Positions 11,201-20,553 of a stretch of DNA of 64,000 bases are shown in pieces; within the stretch, counting starts at the first letter, position 1, and the number at the start of each line of letters is the position of its first letter. The notes under the pieces are model-generated. The model worked only from the letters and a program-made list of their open reading frames with translations, was not told the origin of the DNA and did no database searches. Both the position numbers and the translations under genes were made by a program. The DNA is from Neocallimastix lanati (nom. inval.) (lineage: Eukaryota > Neocallimastigomycota > Neocallimastigomycetes > Neocallimastigales > Neocallimastigaceae), in NCBI GenBank assembly GCA_016946835.1, contig JACVTC010000176.1:117501-181500 (forward strand). Reading direction: 5' to 3'.

Positions 11201-12238
11201 TTCCGAGTATTCTTCATCTTGTGTTGCTAGTTGGATTCTTCCACGACTTTTTCCAACTGTTTCATATTCACCAGGTAATTTATCAAAATACTGCTTAGTA
11301 ACGATGCTTAGGTTACTACAAGAATCAATTAAAAGTTTTCCTAGTACTCCGTCAACACTTGCATCAACCATTGCTAAGTCTTCTTCGGCTACTTCATTAC
11401 TTTTACTTATGTAGCTATGGTCATAGTTATTTACTAATAAAGTTCGTGCTATTACATTGTCTACAGTTCCAATTATTTTAGACTTTTCTAACTTTAAACC
11501 TTGAGTTAATTGTGAACGAATTTTAGGACATGCATTCAAGAGTTGACCTATCGTAATACTGGATTTAAGATTATTTAAATCATCCATAATATTGTAAGGT
11601 TCTTTATTATTCATCATTTTGATATTCCTTTTTACTAATTGAGTATTTCCATTATTAGTTTCCTTAGTTTTTGTTGAAATTAATTTTTCCAAAGTATTAG
11701 TTTTATTTTGTTGATTATCTTTATTCATTTCTAGATCTTCTATTTCATTATCGATTACAAGTATATCTTCAGATTCAACTTTTTCCTTTCCTTTTGATGA
11801 ATAATTGTTGTTTTCTTCTTTACTTTCTCTTACTCTTGTCATATTTCTTAATTCCTTTTCTTTTTGTTTTTCTTTGTTAATATTTGGTTGAGTTAAAATT
11901 GAAGGAAGTATTTGATTTTTATAAACTTTATTTGGTTTATTATGCAGCTCATTTTCTTTCTTCTTTCTTAAAGCAGGAGTTGCAAAAGGACGTGGATTAT
12001 CTTTTAAACTTTTATGTACTTTCTTGGAATTATTTTCTTCTTTTTCGCTGTTATTATCATTCATTTTTCTTTTTACAGCATTTATAATGATATCATCCTC
12101 ACTAAAATCAGATTCTTCAGATTCTTCGTTAAAGGAATTATTATCAATTGGAGTATTCTTAGTAAAAGTATTATTTTGTAAATTATTTAATGAAGCTATT
12201 GTTTTGTCATTGGGAGTGCTTCTGCTCCCATTTAGAAG
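8249..12238 (-). CDS. Pol polyprotein of element 2 (PR-RT-RH-IN)
   Basis: About 1329 residues if entered at the slip site (12244-12238); the first ATG in frame is at 12064. Order: Lys/Asn-rich linker; protease with L-I-D-S-C-S-N at about 11325-11345 (Cys replaces the usual Gly); RT with F-I-D-D-V-L-I-Y-S near 10270; RNase H with T-D-A-S and Y-T-D-H-K-P; integrase with an HHCC zinc finger (H-N-I-G-H ... C-E-K-C) and acidic triad contexts V-D-Y-F-T-K-W, T-D-N-G-V-Q-F and N-G-L-T-E-N-R; then a short basic tail. No chromodomain is evident. There is no stop or frameshift over the full length, so it should be functional. Confidence 0.95.
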   Translation of the reverse strand, partial: LLNGSRSTPNDKTIASLNNLQNNTFTKNTPIDNNSFNEESEESDFSEDDIIINAVKRKMNDNNSEKEENNSKKVHKSLKDNPRPFATPALRKKKENELHNKPNKVYKNQILPSILTQPNINKEKQKEKELRNMTRVRESKEENNNYSSKGKEKVESEDILVIDNEIEDLEMNKDNQQNKTNTLEKLISTKTKETNNGNTQLVKRNIKMMNNKEPYNIMDDLNNLKSSITIGQLLNACPKIRSQLTQGLKLEKSKIIGTVDNVIARTLLVNNYDHSYISKSNEVAEEDLAMVDASVDGVLGKLLIDSCSNLSIVTKQYFDKLPGEYETVGKSRGRIQLATQDEEYSEGIIVRLPVKINNYEFNADFRIIEKEDSFYDMLINFKTQIDHCLFIHPTLNSLCKLLSESEYEEIAKINNQYYDEESIICTIRKVEETNNEKEIIKELTPMEFIESDEFLSTLNKDYKEQIIKILKEMIDIVATSTEELTPSKLSPHKIRLKANAKPVKLRSYRLTKLKSDILKEELTKLIKKGLIEPSCSEWSSPVVLILKHNGKWRLCIDYRKVNDMTEKDSYSVPYIDEIFDSLGGAKIFTTLDLFSGFHQILMDEESVEVTTFTTKFGNYQFKVMPFGLTGAPSTFQREMNKILFPFIGEFVYVFIDDVLIYSKSIEEHLIHIKQVLEVFKENKLKINIEKCHFLQTEVDVLGHKLTTKGLSPMESKITAIKKWEAPSSLHELRSFLGAVGYYRDFIPKYAQITSPLCKLLKKNTKYEWNKEQQESFELLKEKLINAPILKFPSFDKPFIIRTDASYNGIGGVLLQKEEETGKEHPIHFISRSLKKAEKNYGITDLEGTALFYCMTKFKSYIEGNPLPTTIYTDHKPLVGLFKNKEPLNARQTRWCLTASMLGINIKYESGKKNVLADALSRMKSKEERKILLTKITNGNNEELLSKVIKEFINEKFTVIDGEDYFIDNGNYRKLITDENERFKLILEAHNIGHEGYYKTYQRLKKNFYWNHMIKDIKRIVSNCEKCQLNRPQPYPEPTENHPTKVEGPFVHLGLDIIGPLPKTRNNNQYIIVTVDYFTKWVEAEPTENITSSDIIKFLINVFARHGVPQVITTDNGVQFTSDMTKIFLDLYDVYVKFIATYHPESNGLTENRNKEIGKLLRLLGRKNQDWDEVLPSALWALRTTKNTATGHSSFELVYGREDQQPYDIAIRTIENAGKSYDEILMEKFVRHYQWTREACENVKNANKYWATRREEQISMKKGKELKAGDLVLVRNFSRTKLEPYYNGPFKILKIQFNTATLIDQKTGKQLDRNVHFKNLVKFNSAYREA

Positions 12239-12244
12239 TTTAAA
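12212..12244 (-). promoter_or_regulatory. -1 frameshift signal, gag/pol of element 2
   Basis: Gag reads TCT-TTA-AAC-TTC-TAA, with heptamer T TTA AAC at 12244-12238. After an 8-base spacer a hairpin GGGAG...CTCCC follows (12229-12225 with 12216-12212), extendable by a G-C pair next to a bulge. The pol frame is open across the overlap and continuous with the protease. Confidence 0.85.
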
Positions 12245-13137
12245 GACTTTTTGGAATATATTTCTTTTTTATTTTTTTCCATAATCTTATTTAATTGAGG
12301 GCAATAGTATGAGTAATGACCTTCTTCCTTACAGAAGAAGCAAGTTTTAACGGATAAATTTCTCATTTTCTGGGTTGATTCTTCTATAATATCTTGAGGT
12401 TTCAGTTTATTATTTGTTTGACTTGTTTGGAAAGTTTCGTTTCTTCTTTTAGGATAAAGTCTTGAAGTAGTACTGTTTTGATTATTTTGATTATGCTGGG
12501 AATTATTAACATTATAGGTATTAATATTATTGTTCCTTACAGAAAGTCTATCTACTTTCTCGGCAATTTTGAAAGCTTTCTCCATACTTATATCATCTTT
12601 AAGGGATAATTTCTTCCAGGCTTCATAATTATTTTGAATAGAATCAATATAATCTAGTACACCAATGCGCTTTCTTCTCTTTTTATCAAGTTTAGTGTAC
12701 AAAGTTCTATATCTTACATTAAAGTCTTTAATCTTTTCGTTTCTTTTAATTCGCATTGCACGAAGTTCTTTAAGAAGTAAATTTTGGTCTTCTTTAATAC
12801 CGTAAAAATTTTCAAGACTTGAAATAATTTTTTCAAGAGAAGGAAATTTATCATCATCAACATTTTCTTCTTCATCATCTTCTTCTTCATCTGATGAATC
12901 ATCACTTTCATCATCACTATCTTCTCCCAAATCTTCAATAACGCGTTGTACTTCACCAGAGCTGGTAAGTAAACAAGCATTAAATATTGTTTCCGGATCT
13001 GTGATACCTTGTATCTTGATCCAAAGTTTTAATTCAGTAGCCCAGGACTTTATATCTAAATTGTCCTTGCTAAGCTTCACTATGTCTCGTAATTCTTTCT
13101 TTAATTCTTTAAAACTTAAAGTACTTTTAGTAGACAT
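12232..13137 (-). CDS. Gag of element 2
   Basis: About 301 residues from the ATG at 13135-13137 (M-S-T-K-S-T). A longer frame starts at 13218 but would begin with a hydrophobic stretch and a poly-Lys run encoded by an A homopolymer, so I prefer the inner start. Capsid-like helical region, then a striking acidic block (D/E/S-rich, about residues 75-100), an Asn/Gln-rich region, and one CCHC knuckle C-F-F-C-K-E-E-G-H-Y-S-Y-Y-C near the C-terminus. It ends just after the T-TTA-AAC slip site. Confidence 0.88.
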   Translation of the reverse strand: MSTKSTLSFKELKKELRDIVKLSKDNLDIKSWATELKLWIKIQGITDPETIFNACLLTSSGEVQRVIEDLGEDSDDESDDSSDEEEDDEEENVDDDKFPSLEKIISSLENFYGIKEDQNLLLKELRAMRIKRNEKIKDFNVRYRTLYTKLDKKRRKRIGVLDYIDSIQNNYEAWKKLSLKDDISMEKAFKIAEKVDRLSVRNNNINTYNVNNSQHNQNNQNSTTSRLYPKRRNETFQTSQTNNKLKPQDIIEESTQKMRNLSVKTCFFCKEEGHYSYYCPQLNKIMEKNKKEIYSKKSLNF

Positions 13138-13218
13138 TTCGTTTTTAGTTAATAATTTTTTTTTTTTTTTATTATAAATTAACGAGGTTATTAAATACGA
13201 ATAAATTTGAAAGTCCAA

Positions 13219-14595
13219 CTTTAAAAATATAATTTAACAAGTAATTTAATATCGAATCAAATTTTAAAACAATATATCTTAGTAATTTTTGAAAATAATA
13301 ATTTTATTTGCTTTCTTTAGTAAGTATAAGCTCGAAATCCTTATCGACAACTTAGTAGAAATTATAAAGCACGAGGTTCTTTTCGACTACTTTTTTAAGA
13401 ATAATTTTAAGTTCGAAATCTTTATCGACAACTTAATAGAATAATTTTAAGTTCGAAATCTTTATCGACAATTCAATGAAATAATTTTAAGTTCGAAATC
13501 TTTATCGACAACTTAATAGAATAATTTTAAGTTCGAAATCTTTATCGACAACTTAATAGAATATTTTTCAAGCTCGAAATCTTTATCGACCACTTGAATT
13601 TTGTAATTTAGTATATTTGTAGTAATAAATTTAGAAGCAAAGTTTTATTTATTATTTTCACCTTTCAAAAATTTTTCTTTTTAAACGATAAATATTGTAT
13701 TGTTATAGCTAATAAAATTATTAATTAATTATAATTATTAAACACAAAAAATAATCTTTATTGTCGTACAATCTGATAGTACACACTGTCTGACGTGCAG
13801 CTTACCTAATGATGTCATGCCACGCGTGTGCCACGATTACTATATTCAATATAAAATATAGCAGTTCAGAGCCTACTAGCCCAATTACTATGTAGGATAA
13901 ACTTAATCCGATAATCTATGTACGGAATAAAAAAAATTTTAAAAGTATTCAATAATATTTTTATTAACTAATAAAAATTAACTAAAAACACAATATTTTC
14001 AAAGTAAATTAAGATTCTATTACAGGAATTATATAACAAATAAAGTATCAGTAATAAAAAAAAATAAAAAAAATTTAAATGGCGAAGTTAGCCAAAGTCT
14101 GATACTTTATATAATAAAGTGCCTTATAACTAGCACAAAGAAAAGTAAAAAAAATATATATAAAAAAAACAATCTTACGCCTTCGGTGACGTAAGCTCCT
14201 TATTCGCCAGTGCTTGGAAAGTACCCGCACCTTCGTGTGTTGAAACGTTGAAGGCTGAACTATTATTACCGGGTCGGTAACCAAATACCTTCGTCTACTT
14301 TCCAATTAATCTCCAAATTAACTACTATTCAATAACCTACTATGAATAGAGTTAATTTGTTGCTATCTGAGAATACACTGTGTATGAGCTCTATCCGCTC
14401 CTTGTTATAATTTTACAAAATTTGTTTTTTTTTTGAATCTTAATTTTACTTATTTAAAAAAAATTTTTTTTATATATATATCAAACAAGCGCCATAGGTT
14501 AATCAAAGGATTAACGACTTACTTGTTTATCAATATAAAATAAAAAAAAATTAAAAAAAAAAATCTATGTTATTTACTATTATTTCTATTTAATT
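13219..14595 (-). other. Long 5' leader of element 2
   Basis: About 1.4 kb between primer site and gag with no convincing coding frame. It holds the 40-bp tandem repeats and two islands of more balanced base composition (about 13760-13925 and 14170-14400), unlike the surrounding A/T-rich DNA. Leaders of this kind usually carry packaging signals; I see no motif that proves it. Confidence 0.6.
13322..13602 (-). repeat. 40-bp tandem repeats in the element 2 leader
   Basis: Four regular units of 40 bp at 13400-13559 plus degenerate copies on both sides (about 13330 and 13560-13600). The core TCGAAATCTTTATCGACAAC is nearly invariant, while the A/T spacer varies. They lie in the untranslated leader of element 2 between primer site and gag. 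The conserved core could be a protein- or RNA-binding site; that is inference. Confidence 0.85.
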
Positions 14596-14612
14596 CCCCG
14601 ATATCTCCACCA
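14596..14612 (-). other. Primer-binding site of element 2
   Basis: Minus strand TGGTGGAGATATCGGGG, six bases after the 5' LTR. It starts with TGG as expected for pairing with a tRNA CCA end. The implied acceptor stem starts GGAGATA, close to but different from that of element 1. Confidence 0.75.
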
Positions 14613-14618
14613 TATAAA

Positions 14619-14829
14619 TGTTAAGGTTTTAGAGAATTAAATAAAAATAAAGTAAGAAACACAAATTTTATTTTTTTATTTATTATTTTTATTTATAAAT
14701 TTATTTTATTTTATTTTATTTTATTTTATTTTTTTTGATGATATTTAAAAATTAGTAGCAAAATTTACAACTATTTATACTTTTTTTCAAGGCATAAAAG
14801 TTGTTCTTGCCACTAAATTACATTTTATT

Positions 14830-14869
<40 letters not shown>

Positions 14870-14960
14870 AAACTATTAAATTTAAATTGATTTTTATAAT
14901 TAATTATATAAAATTTAATTATAACAATATAAATAAAATACATTTATAATATTAATAAAA

Positions 14961-15014
<54 letters not shown>

Positions 15015-15515
15015 TTATTTATTTAAAAATATCTAAAATATTACTAATAAGAATTTATTTAATTGGCTAAAATTTTTATTACAATCTGTTAAAATATTCA
15101 AATAAAAATAAAAATACTATTCTAATATAAAGGTTTTTAATAAAATAAAATATTTTTCAATATAAAATAAAACATTTCGATATAAAATTTTATAATAAAA
15201 GTTAAAATATAATATATAAATTTTTAATTATCAATATATAAAAATATTATTAATACAAATTTTCATTATTAATATAAAAATAAAAAAATAAGATTTATTA
15301 TTAATATTGTTAATATAAGTTTTAAATATATAAAAATATTACTATTAATATAAGATTTAATATAAAAATTATAAAGTTTAATATAATTTTTGATCTAATT
15401 TTTAATCTTTGAATTTAAAAATTTATTAAAGTACAAAAATAATAATGTACACATAATGTATTAGAAATAAATCGTAGATTTAATTAAGAATGCATTATTT
15501 AGTACATTCTTATCA
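14619..15515 (-). repeat. 5' LTR of element 2
   Basis: A 897-bp copy of 7335-8230 with the same internal poly-T tracts. Its outer end TTATCA abuts GAGA (15516-15519), then 11 bases, then the tRNA. Confidence 0.92.
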
Positions 15516-15530
15516 GAGAAATCAGGAAAA

Positions 15531-15602
15531 GGAGGGTTGGCGCAACGGTAGCGCGTCCGCCTCCAGAGCGGAAGGTTGGGTGTTCGAATCACTCACTCTC
15601 CA
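15531..15602 (+). tRNA. tRNA-Trp (anticodon CCA), no intron
   Basis: 72 bases fold as a full cloverleaf. Acceptor GGAGGGT pairs with ACTCTCC (one G-U). D stem is GCGC/GCGC with loop AACGGTA. The anticodon stem TCCGC/GCGGA encloses loop CTCCAGA, giving anticodon CCA. T stem GGGTG/CACTC (one G-U) has loop TTCGAAT. The discriminator is A and CCA is not encoded. A run of T begins a few bases downstream as a Pol III terminator. An identical copy lies at 38591, sharing the 5' flank AGAAATCAGGAAAA. Confidence 0.95.
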
Positions 15603-15635
15603 TTCCTTTTTTTTTTTCAAAGAAAAGGGTCATTC
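15603..15635 (+). terminator. Pol III terminator after tRNA-Trp
   Basis: TTCC then an uninterrupted run of 12 T directly after the tRNA. Confidence 0.8.
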
Positions 15636-17483
15636 AAGTTTTTTTTGTAAAAAAGTACATACTAAGTACATACTAAGTACTCCCAAACAGTTAGCTATGA
15701 AGAATGAAATTATAAAATCAAATATTATAATAAAATTTATTTAAAAATTAAATTTTAACCTTAAATAAGATTAAATTATCTGAACCTTAAATAATTCTGC
15801 TTTAATAAAATTAAAATTAAAAATCAATCATGATCTTCTAGAAAAATAGTGTTTCTAGAAAAAAGAAAAATATTATAATAATTTTAAAAGATAACTTTTA
15901 ATAATTTTATTTTTATCAACAATATAATTTCTTTATTTTCTTTATTGTTATTCTTTTATTTCTTTATTATTCCTTTATTTCTATAATAAAACATAATTAT
16001 TCTTTTATTTCTTTTAATATAATATATTTATTCTTTTATTTCTTTTAATATAAAAAATATTTATTCTTTTATTTCTTTTCTTATTAAAATTATAAATACC
16101 TTAAATTCGTGTAAAAATATAAATACTTGTAAATATTTCTTTTAATTATTTTTCGTTGTTATTAAATTATTAAATTAATAAAATAATAAATAATAACCAA
16201 AATAAATAAATAAAATAAAAAATAATAACCAAAATAAATAAATAAAATAAATTAGATAATTATTTAATAAAAATTAATAAAGATAAATAATAATTATTTT
16301 ACATTATAATTAAATAAAAAAAACAAAATGAAATAGTTTAATAAAATTATAGATTTTAGCTATAATTTAGAATAGTTTAGTAATATTAGAATAGATTAAT
16401 AATAAAAATAATTTATTCTTTAAAATTATTATAATAAATAATTAATAATTAATCAAAACTTATTTTATATAAAATTATTATAAATAAAGTTAATAATAAA
16501 AATTTAATAGTAAAAATTTAATAAAATATGAAAATTGATAATTCATTTAGTGTATAATTAAATAATTATTAATTTAGTTAATAAAAATAATTTATAATTA
16601 TTAGAATAGTTATTAAACTAGGAAATGATAATAAAAAGTAATAAATAATAATAAAAAGTAATAAATAATAATAAAAAGTAATAAATAATAATAAAAAGTA
16701 ATAAATAATAATAAAAAGTAATAAATAATAATAAAAAGTAATAAATAATAATAAAAAGTAATAAATAATAACAAATAATAAGTAATAATAAATAATTATA
16801 GATAATAATTAATAAATAAGAACATGTAAAATACTTTTTATAAGCAATTACCACTTTTAGGTCAATTTCTAAATTAAGGTAATTGTTCCATTTTATCACA
16901 AATGATATGATATTTTATTAAATACCGTATATGTTAGTTGAGCGTTTGTGCAAAAGGGAATTACTCCAAGAATATTATATTACAATAATTATATTTACTT
17001 TTTATTTATTTATCTTTTATTATTTTATTTATTATATTTTATCATATAAAAAAAATACATGTTTTATTATTCAGTAAAAAAAAGAAAATATTTATTTATA
17101 AATTATTTTCATAATTATATTTTTACTAATTTTTATAAATTTTATTTGTCGAAACACTAAAATTAATTAATAAATATAAATATTCATAACTTTTTACTTA
17201 TAAGTATTAATTCATATTGTTTAACATTATTTAAAAATTATTTTAATATTAACATCAATTTAATTAAACATTCAATCTCCGTTATAATTAATATAACTAA
17301 TTTTGCTATATAATCAACAATTATTTAATTTAACATTTTAATTATTATTAATAAATTATCTTTAATAATATATTTTAAGATTCATTATATAAAAATATTT
17401 TTTAATAAATATTTATATTAATACATTTTCTAAATAATTTTTCTATTATTTTATATTATTTCTACTGGACATGCATCACAAAA
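15636..17483. other. AT-rich intergenic region
   Basis: No gene seen. It contains a small tandem of AGTACATACTA units at about 15653-15680, short T/A-rich runs, and the 20-bp tandem array listed separately. The stretch at about 16848-16890 recurs at 24346-24390. Confidence 0.6.
16628..16775. repeat. 20-bp tandem repeat array
   Basis: About seven near-perfect copies of AATAAAAAGTAATAAATAAT. The reverse strand gives a Leu/Phe/Tyr-rich open frame that is only a by-product of the repeat. Confidence 0.9.
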
Positions 17484-18174
17484 TGATAAGAAATTATTAA
17501 TAACTTACTTTAGTTTATTAATAACTCTTTATCAAAGTTATAAATTTTAAGATAATTAAAATATGTTTTATTATAAAACTTTTTAAAATTGATTTATTAG
17601 AAACACTGAAGTTATTTTAATACATAAATTTTATTTAATTTTTAAATATTAATTTTTATTAAGTTTTAAATTTATAATACTAAATAAATACTTTTAAATT
17701 TAAATAAATATAAAATAAGTATTTATTGAACAAATTTTGATAAACAAAAATGTTAACAAAAATGTTGTTCTTTTAAATAAGAATTATTACATGTTTTTAT
17801 AATTTTCGTTAAGATTAAACTATATAATTAACTATCTAATTTAATTACTATTTATATCTTTTAGAAATATTAAAAAAGAAAAAGTATTACTATTTTAATT
17901 CTATTTAAAGTCTTATTTTCTATTTTTAAAAAAAGAATTAGTTTTAAGTCTTTAAAATAAAATAACTATTTACTAATTATATCAAATAATAACAAATATT
18001 TATGTAATAAAATATATTTTACATAATAAAATATTTAAATTTAATTTCTATATTAATTATTTAAATTTACATTGTTCTTTTATTAATCTTAAAATTTTAT
18101 TTGAAAATACTAACTTTTTATAATAATTATTTATGATTTTATAGTTTAGTAAATTATTATTATAAATTATTAAT
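17484..18174. repeat. Truncated LTR relic of the LTR4 family
   Basis: Begins TGATAAGAAATTATTAATAAC and matches 29329 onward for about 690 bp with very few differences. It then diverges abruptly at about 18174 before the expected TTATCA end, so it is truncated or interrupted. Confidence 0.8.
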
Positions 18175-19367
18175 GTAAAATTTAATTTGAGTGTTTAGGT
18201 AAGATTCTTGCTATATCTTTTCTAGTTTGGGTTAAATTGGTCAGGTCAAGATGTTCTTATTAATTATAACAATTTAAATTGAATTTAAATAATAAATAAC
18301 ACACAGAGTTTTATAATTAAGATTTCAATATTTAAGATTTATGTTTTATTAGAACTTTATTTAATATATATTTTAATAATAAATTAACTAAGATTAATAT
18401 ATAAAAAATTATTTATTGTTATAATTAATTCATTAACTTTATGTTAATACGTTAAAAGGTTAATAATCTTACAAAGAATTCAAAATATGGAATTTCAAAT
18501 CCTTTTTATACTAAACTAAAATAATAATTAACAATATAATTAATAAATACATTCTAATCTTAATATATTCATATATGTATATAAACTATATAAAATAAAA
18601 TAATATTGATAAGAATCTTTTAATAAAATAACTACATAAATTATTCATAAAACAATTTAATAATAAAATTAATTTAATAATAAAATATAAAATAAAATAA
18701 AATAAAAGATTAAAACTAATTAAAAATTCTCTTTCGGAAATCTTTAGAATGATAAAGAATTCCTTGGAATCTTTTTAGAAATAATTGAATAAAAATATAT
18801 AATAATAAAATATAAAAAAACTTATAAAACTTATTTAAAATATTATAAAACTATTACTAATAACTAATTCTGTATTTTTAATTCATAATAAAAATTAATA
18901 ATATAATTTCCAAGTTAAGAGATTTTATCTAATATAGATTCTTATTAATAATTTAGGGTCTTAATTAAATAATTAAATTATATTTTTATATTTAAATATC
19001 TTTAAAGTCCAATATCTCGTTATCCAGTTATCCAATAAGGTTGATTTTAACATATGTTGTAGCTCTCGTCAGTAGCTTTCCAATGAATATAATTTTAGCA
19101 GGAATGTCAACATAATATTTCCATTATTTGTCGTGTTGTCGTTGTTTTTCTTCAAATTATTTTTATCAAATTCTTAAGGGTTAAATTAAATTAAATTATC
19201 TTTAATAAATGAGTCCAAACCCTTTGGTTTCTGATTATTTAATGTTTCTAATATTTATTTTTATAATTAAAATCGAAATAAAATAATTTTTGTCAATAAC
19301 GAAATTAAATTTCAATTGATCTAATAGTGAATTTTAATCTCAAATCCACTAGTATTCGTGACATACC
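18175..19367. other. AT-rich region with possible retroelement relics
   Basis: No gene seen. At 18225-18275 it carries the motif ATTGGTCAGGTCAAGATGTT followed by TTATTAATTATAACAATT, which also occurs in similar form at about 30890 and 41755; this probably marks an LTR/leader junction of another family. Confidence 0.5.
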
Positions 19368-19893
19368 TGTAAAGGATATAACTCGATGAGCTATATAAGC
19401 CTCATTACCATAACAAATTAATCATTATTTAGTATGATCATACGCCTCAAAATCCTTTTACAATATAAATATATATTATTTATTATTATTAAATAATAAT
19501 AATAATAATAATAATAAAATTGTTGAATATAATTTATACTTTTTAAAGTATAATTAATTGTTTATTTTTTATTTATTATTATCTAACTTTTTAAACTATT
19601 GTTTATTATTTTATTTATTTATTATATAACTTTTTAATTGTTTATTTTTTTATGTATAAAAGAATAGTGAATTAAATGTTTTAAATAATCTTCGTAAGAT
19701 TATTAATATTTTAATAATCTGATAACTTCATTCATTAAAAAATATTATTAAATAAAATCAAATAAAATAATAAAATAAAAATATAATAAAATTCTATAAT
19801 AATACTGATAAAATAAAATTTAATTATCATAAGAAAGTTATTAGTTTATAGCATTCCAACCAAGTTATATCAAAACCAAATATAATCTTAACA
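19368..19893 (+). repeat. 5' LTR of element 4
   Basis: TG...CA ends, with a TATAAAA box at 19655 and the self-priming sequence GTAAGATTATT at 19694-19704. Confidence 0.9.
19655..19704 (+). promoter_or_regulatory. TATA box and predicted RNA start of element 4
   Basis: TATAAAA at 19655-19661. GTAAGATTATT starts 39 bases later and is exactly complementary to the 11 bases at 19893-19903 at the LTR edge. This fits an RNA 5' end that primes its own reverse transcription. In the 3' LTR the matching site has mutated to GTAAGAATAT. Confidence 0.65.
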
Positions 19894-19903
19894 ATAATCT
19901 TAC
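19893..19903 (+). other. Self-primer-binding site of element 4
   Basis: AATAATCTTAC begins with the last base of the 5' LTR. There is no TGG for tRNA pairing. It is the perfect complement of 19694-19704. Confidence 0.65.
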
Positions 19904-19927
19904 CAGTTGTTTAATAACTTCCTTGGA

Positions 19928-20553
19928 ATGCCGAAATTTGGTCTAAGGAAATCTGGTGTTTATTCTGACAAGTCTGACGAAGAAGAGATGGATATAAATC
20001 AAGAAAACTCGGTTGAACAATTAAGAACGGAAGCTTTACAAGCTTGTGCAACTTTAGCTGGAAGTGTAGATCAGTTGAGAAATGAAACGTCTGAAGTTTG
20101 CTCTAACATAGTTTCAGGTGTAAATGAAAACTTCGTTTCTAAAGAAGATCTCCAACGATATCATGAAGAAATAATGAAGGAGTTTGGTTCTTATAATCGT
20201 GCACATGCTGATATAATATCTTCTTTAAACTCTTTAAAAAATGCAACTTTTATATTTTAAAAAGGAGCTTCAAATACTTTCTCAAAAAGGAGACGCTTCT
20301 AACGCATCTACTTCAATAAATAATGTTAGAAATCCTATTCCTTCATTTTCGGATGCTTCAATTCAAAATCCTCAAGTTGGTGTTGATGATAATACATCAA
20401 CTACAACTAGATATGATAACGATCACGATGTTATCATGAGAACTACTTTTTCTGGTAATGTTCCACAAGTCCCTGATCCTGGGTTATTTAATGGAGATGT
20501 ATCGGAAACAGAGCTCTTTTGTCAACTCTGTGGTGATACATTTAAGACCTATC
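19928..20553 (+). pseudogene. Gag fragment of element 4
   Basis: First ATG is at 19928 (M-P-K-F-G-L). The N-terminal part contains an acidic segment and heptad-like repeats. The frame breaks near 20240-20260; the next frame continues with a segment similar to element 3 Gag (the block around T-T-T-R, D-V-I-M-R, and F-C-Q-L-C-x-D-T-F-K-T-Y). Coding ends where the solo LTR begins. Confidence 0.85.

Larger units (their letters stand above)
7335..15515 (-). mobile_element. Ty3/gypsy element 2, complete and probably young
   Basis: An 8.2-kb minus-strand element with near-identical LTRs (14619-15515 as 5', 7335-8230 as 3'), 4-bp duplication GAGA (7331-7334 and 15516-15519), primer site, 1.4-kb leader, gag and an uninterrupted pol. 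The LTRs differ by one base in length and I saw no clear substitution, so the insertion is recent. Its 5' LTR ends 15 bp before the mature tRNA-Trp sequence, the position expected of integration near a Pol III start, as in yeast Ty3. Confidence 0.93.

Noticed and set aside
13400-13559. 40-bp array as CRISPR-like
   Set aside because: No spacer diversity and no associated genes; it is inside a retroelement leader.
14075-14305. 76-aa minus-strand frame in the element 2 leader
   Set aside because: Short, no domain, and lies upstream of gag in the leader; no evidence of translation.
15490-15744. 84-aa plus-strand open frame
   Set aside because: It is only the tRNA-Trp gene read through as protein.
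16628-16775. Possible CRISPR array
   Set aside because: Units are contiguous with no unique spacers, and the genome is eukaryotic.
16618-16899. 93-aa hydrophobic minus-strand frame
   Set aside because: Product of the 20-bp tandem repeat; Leu/Phe/Tyr low complexity with no sign of a gene.
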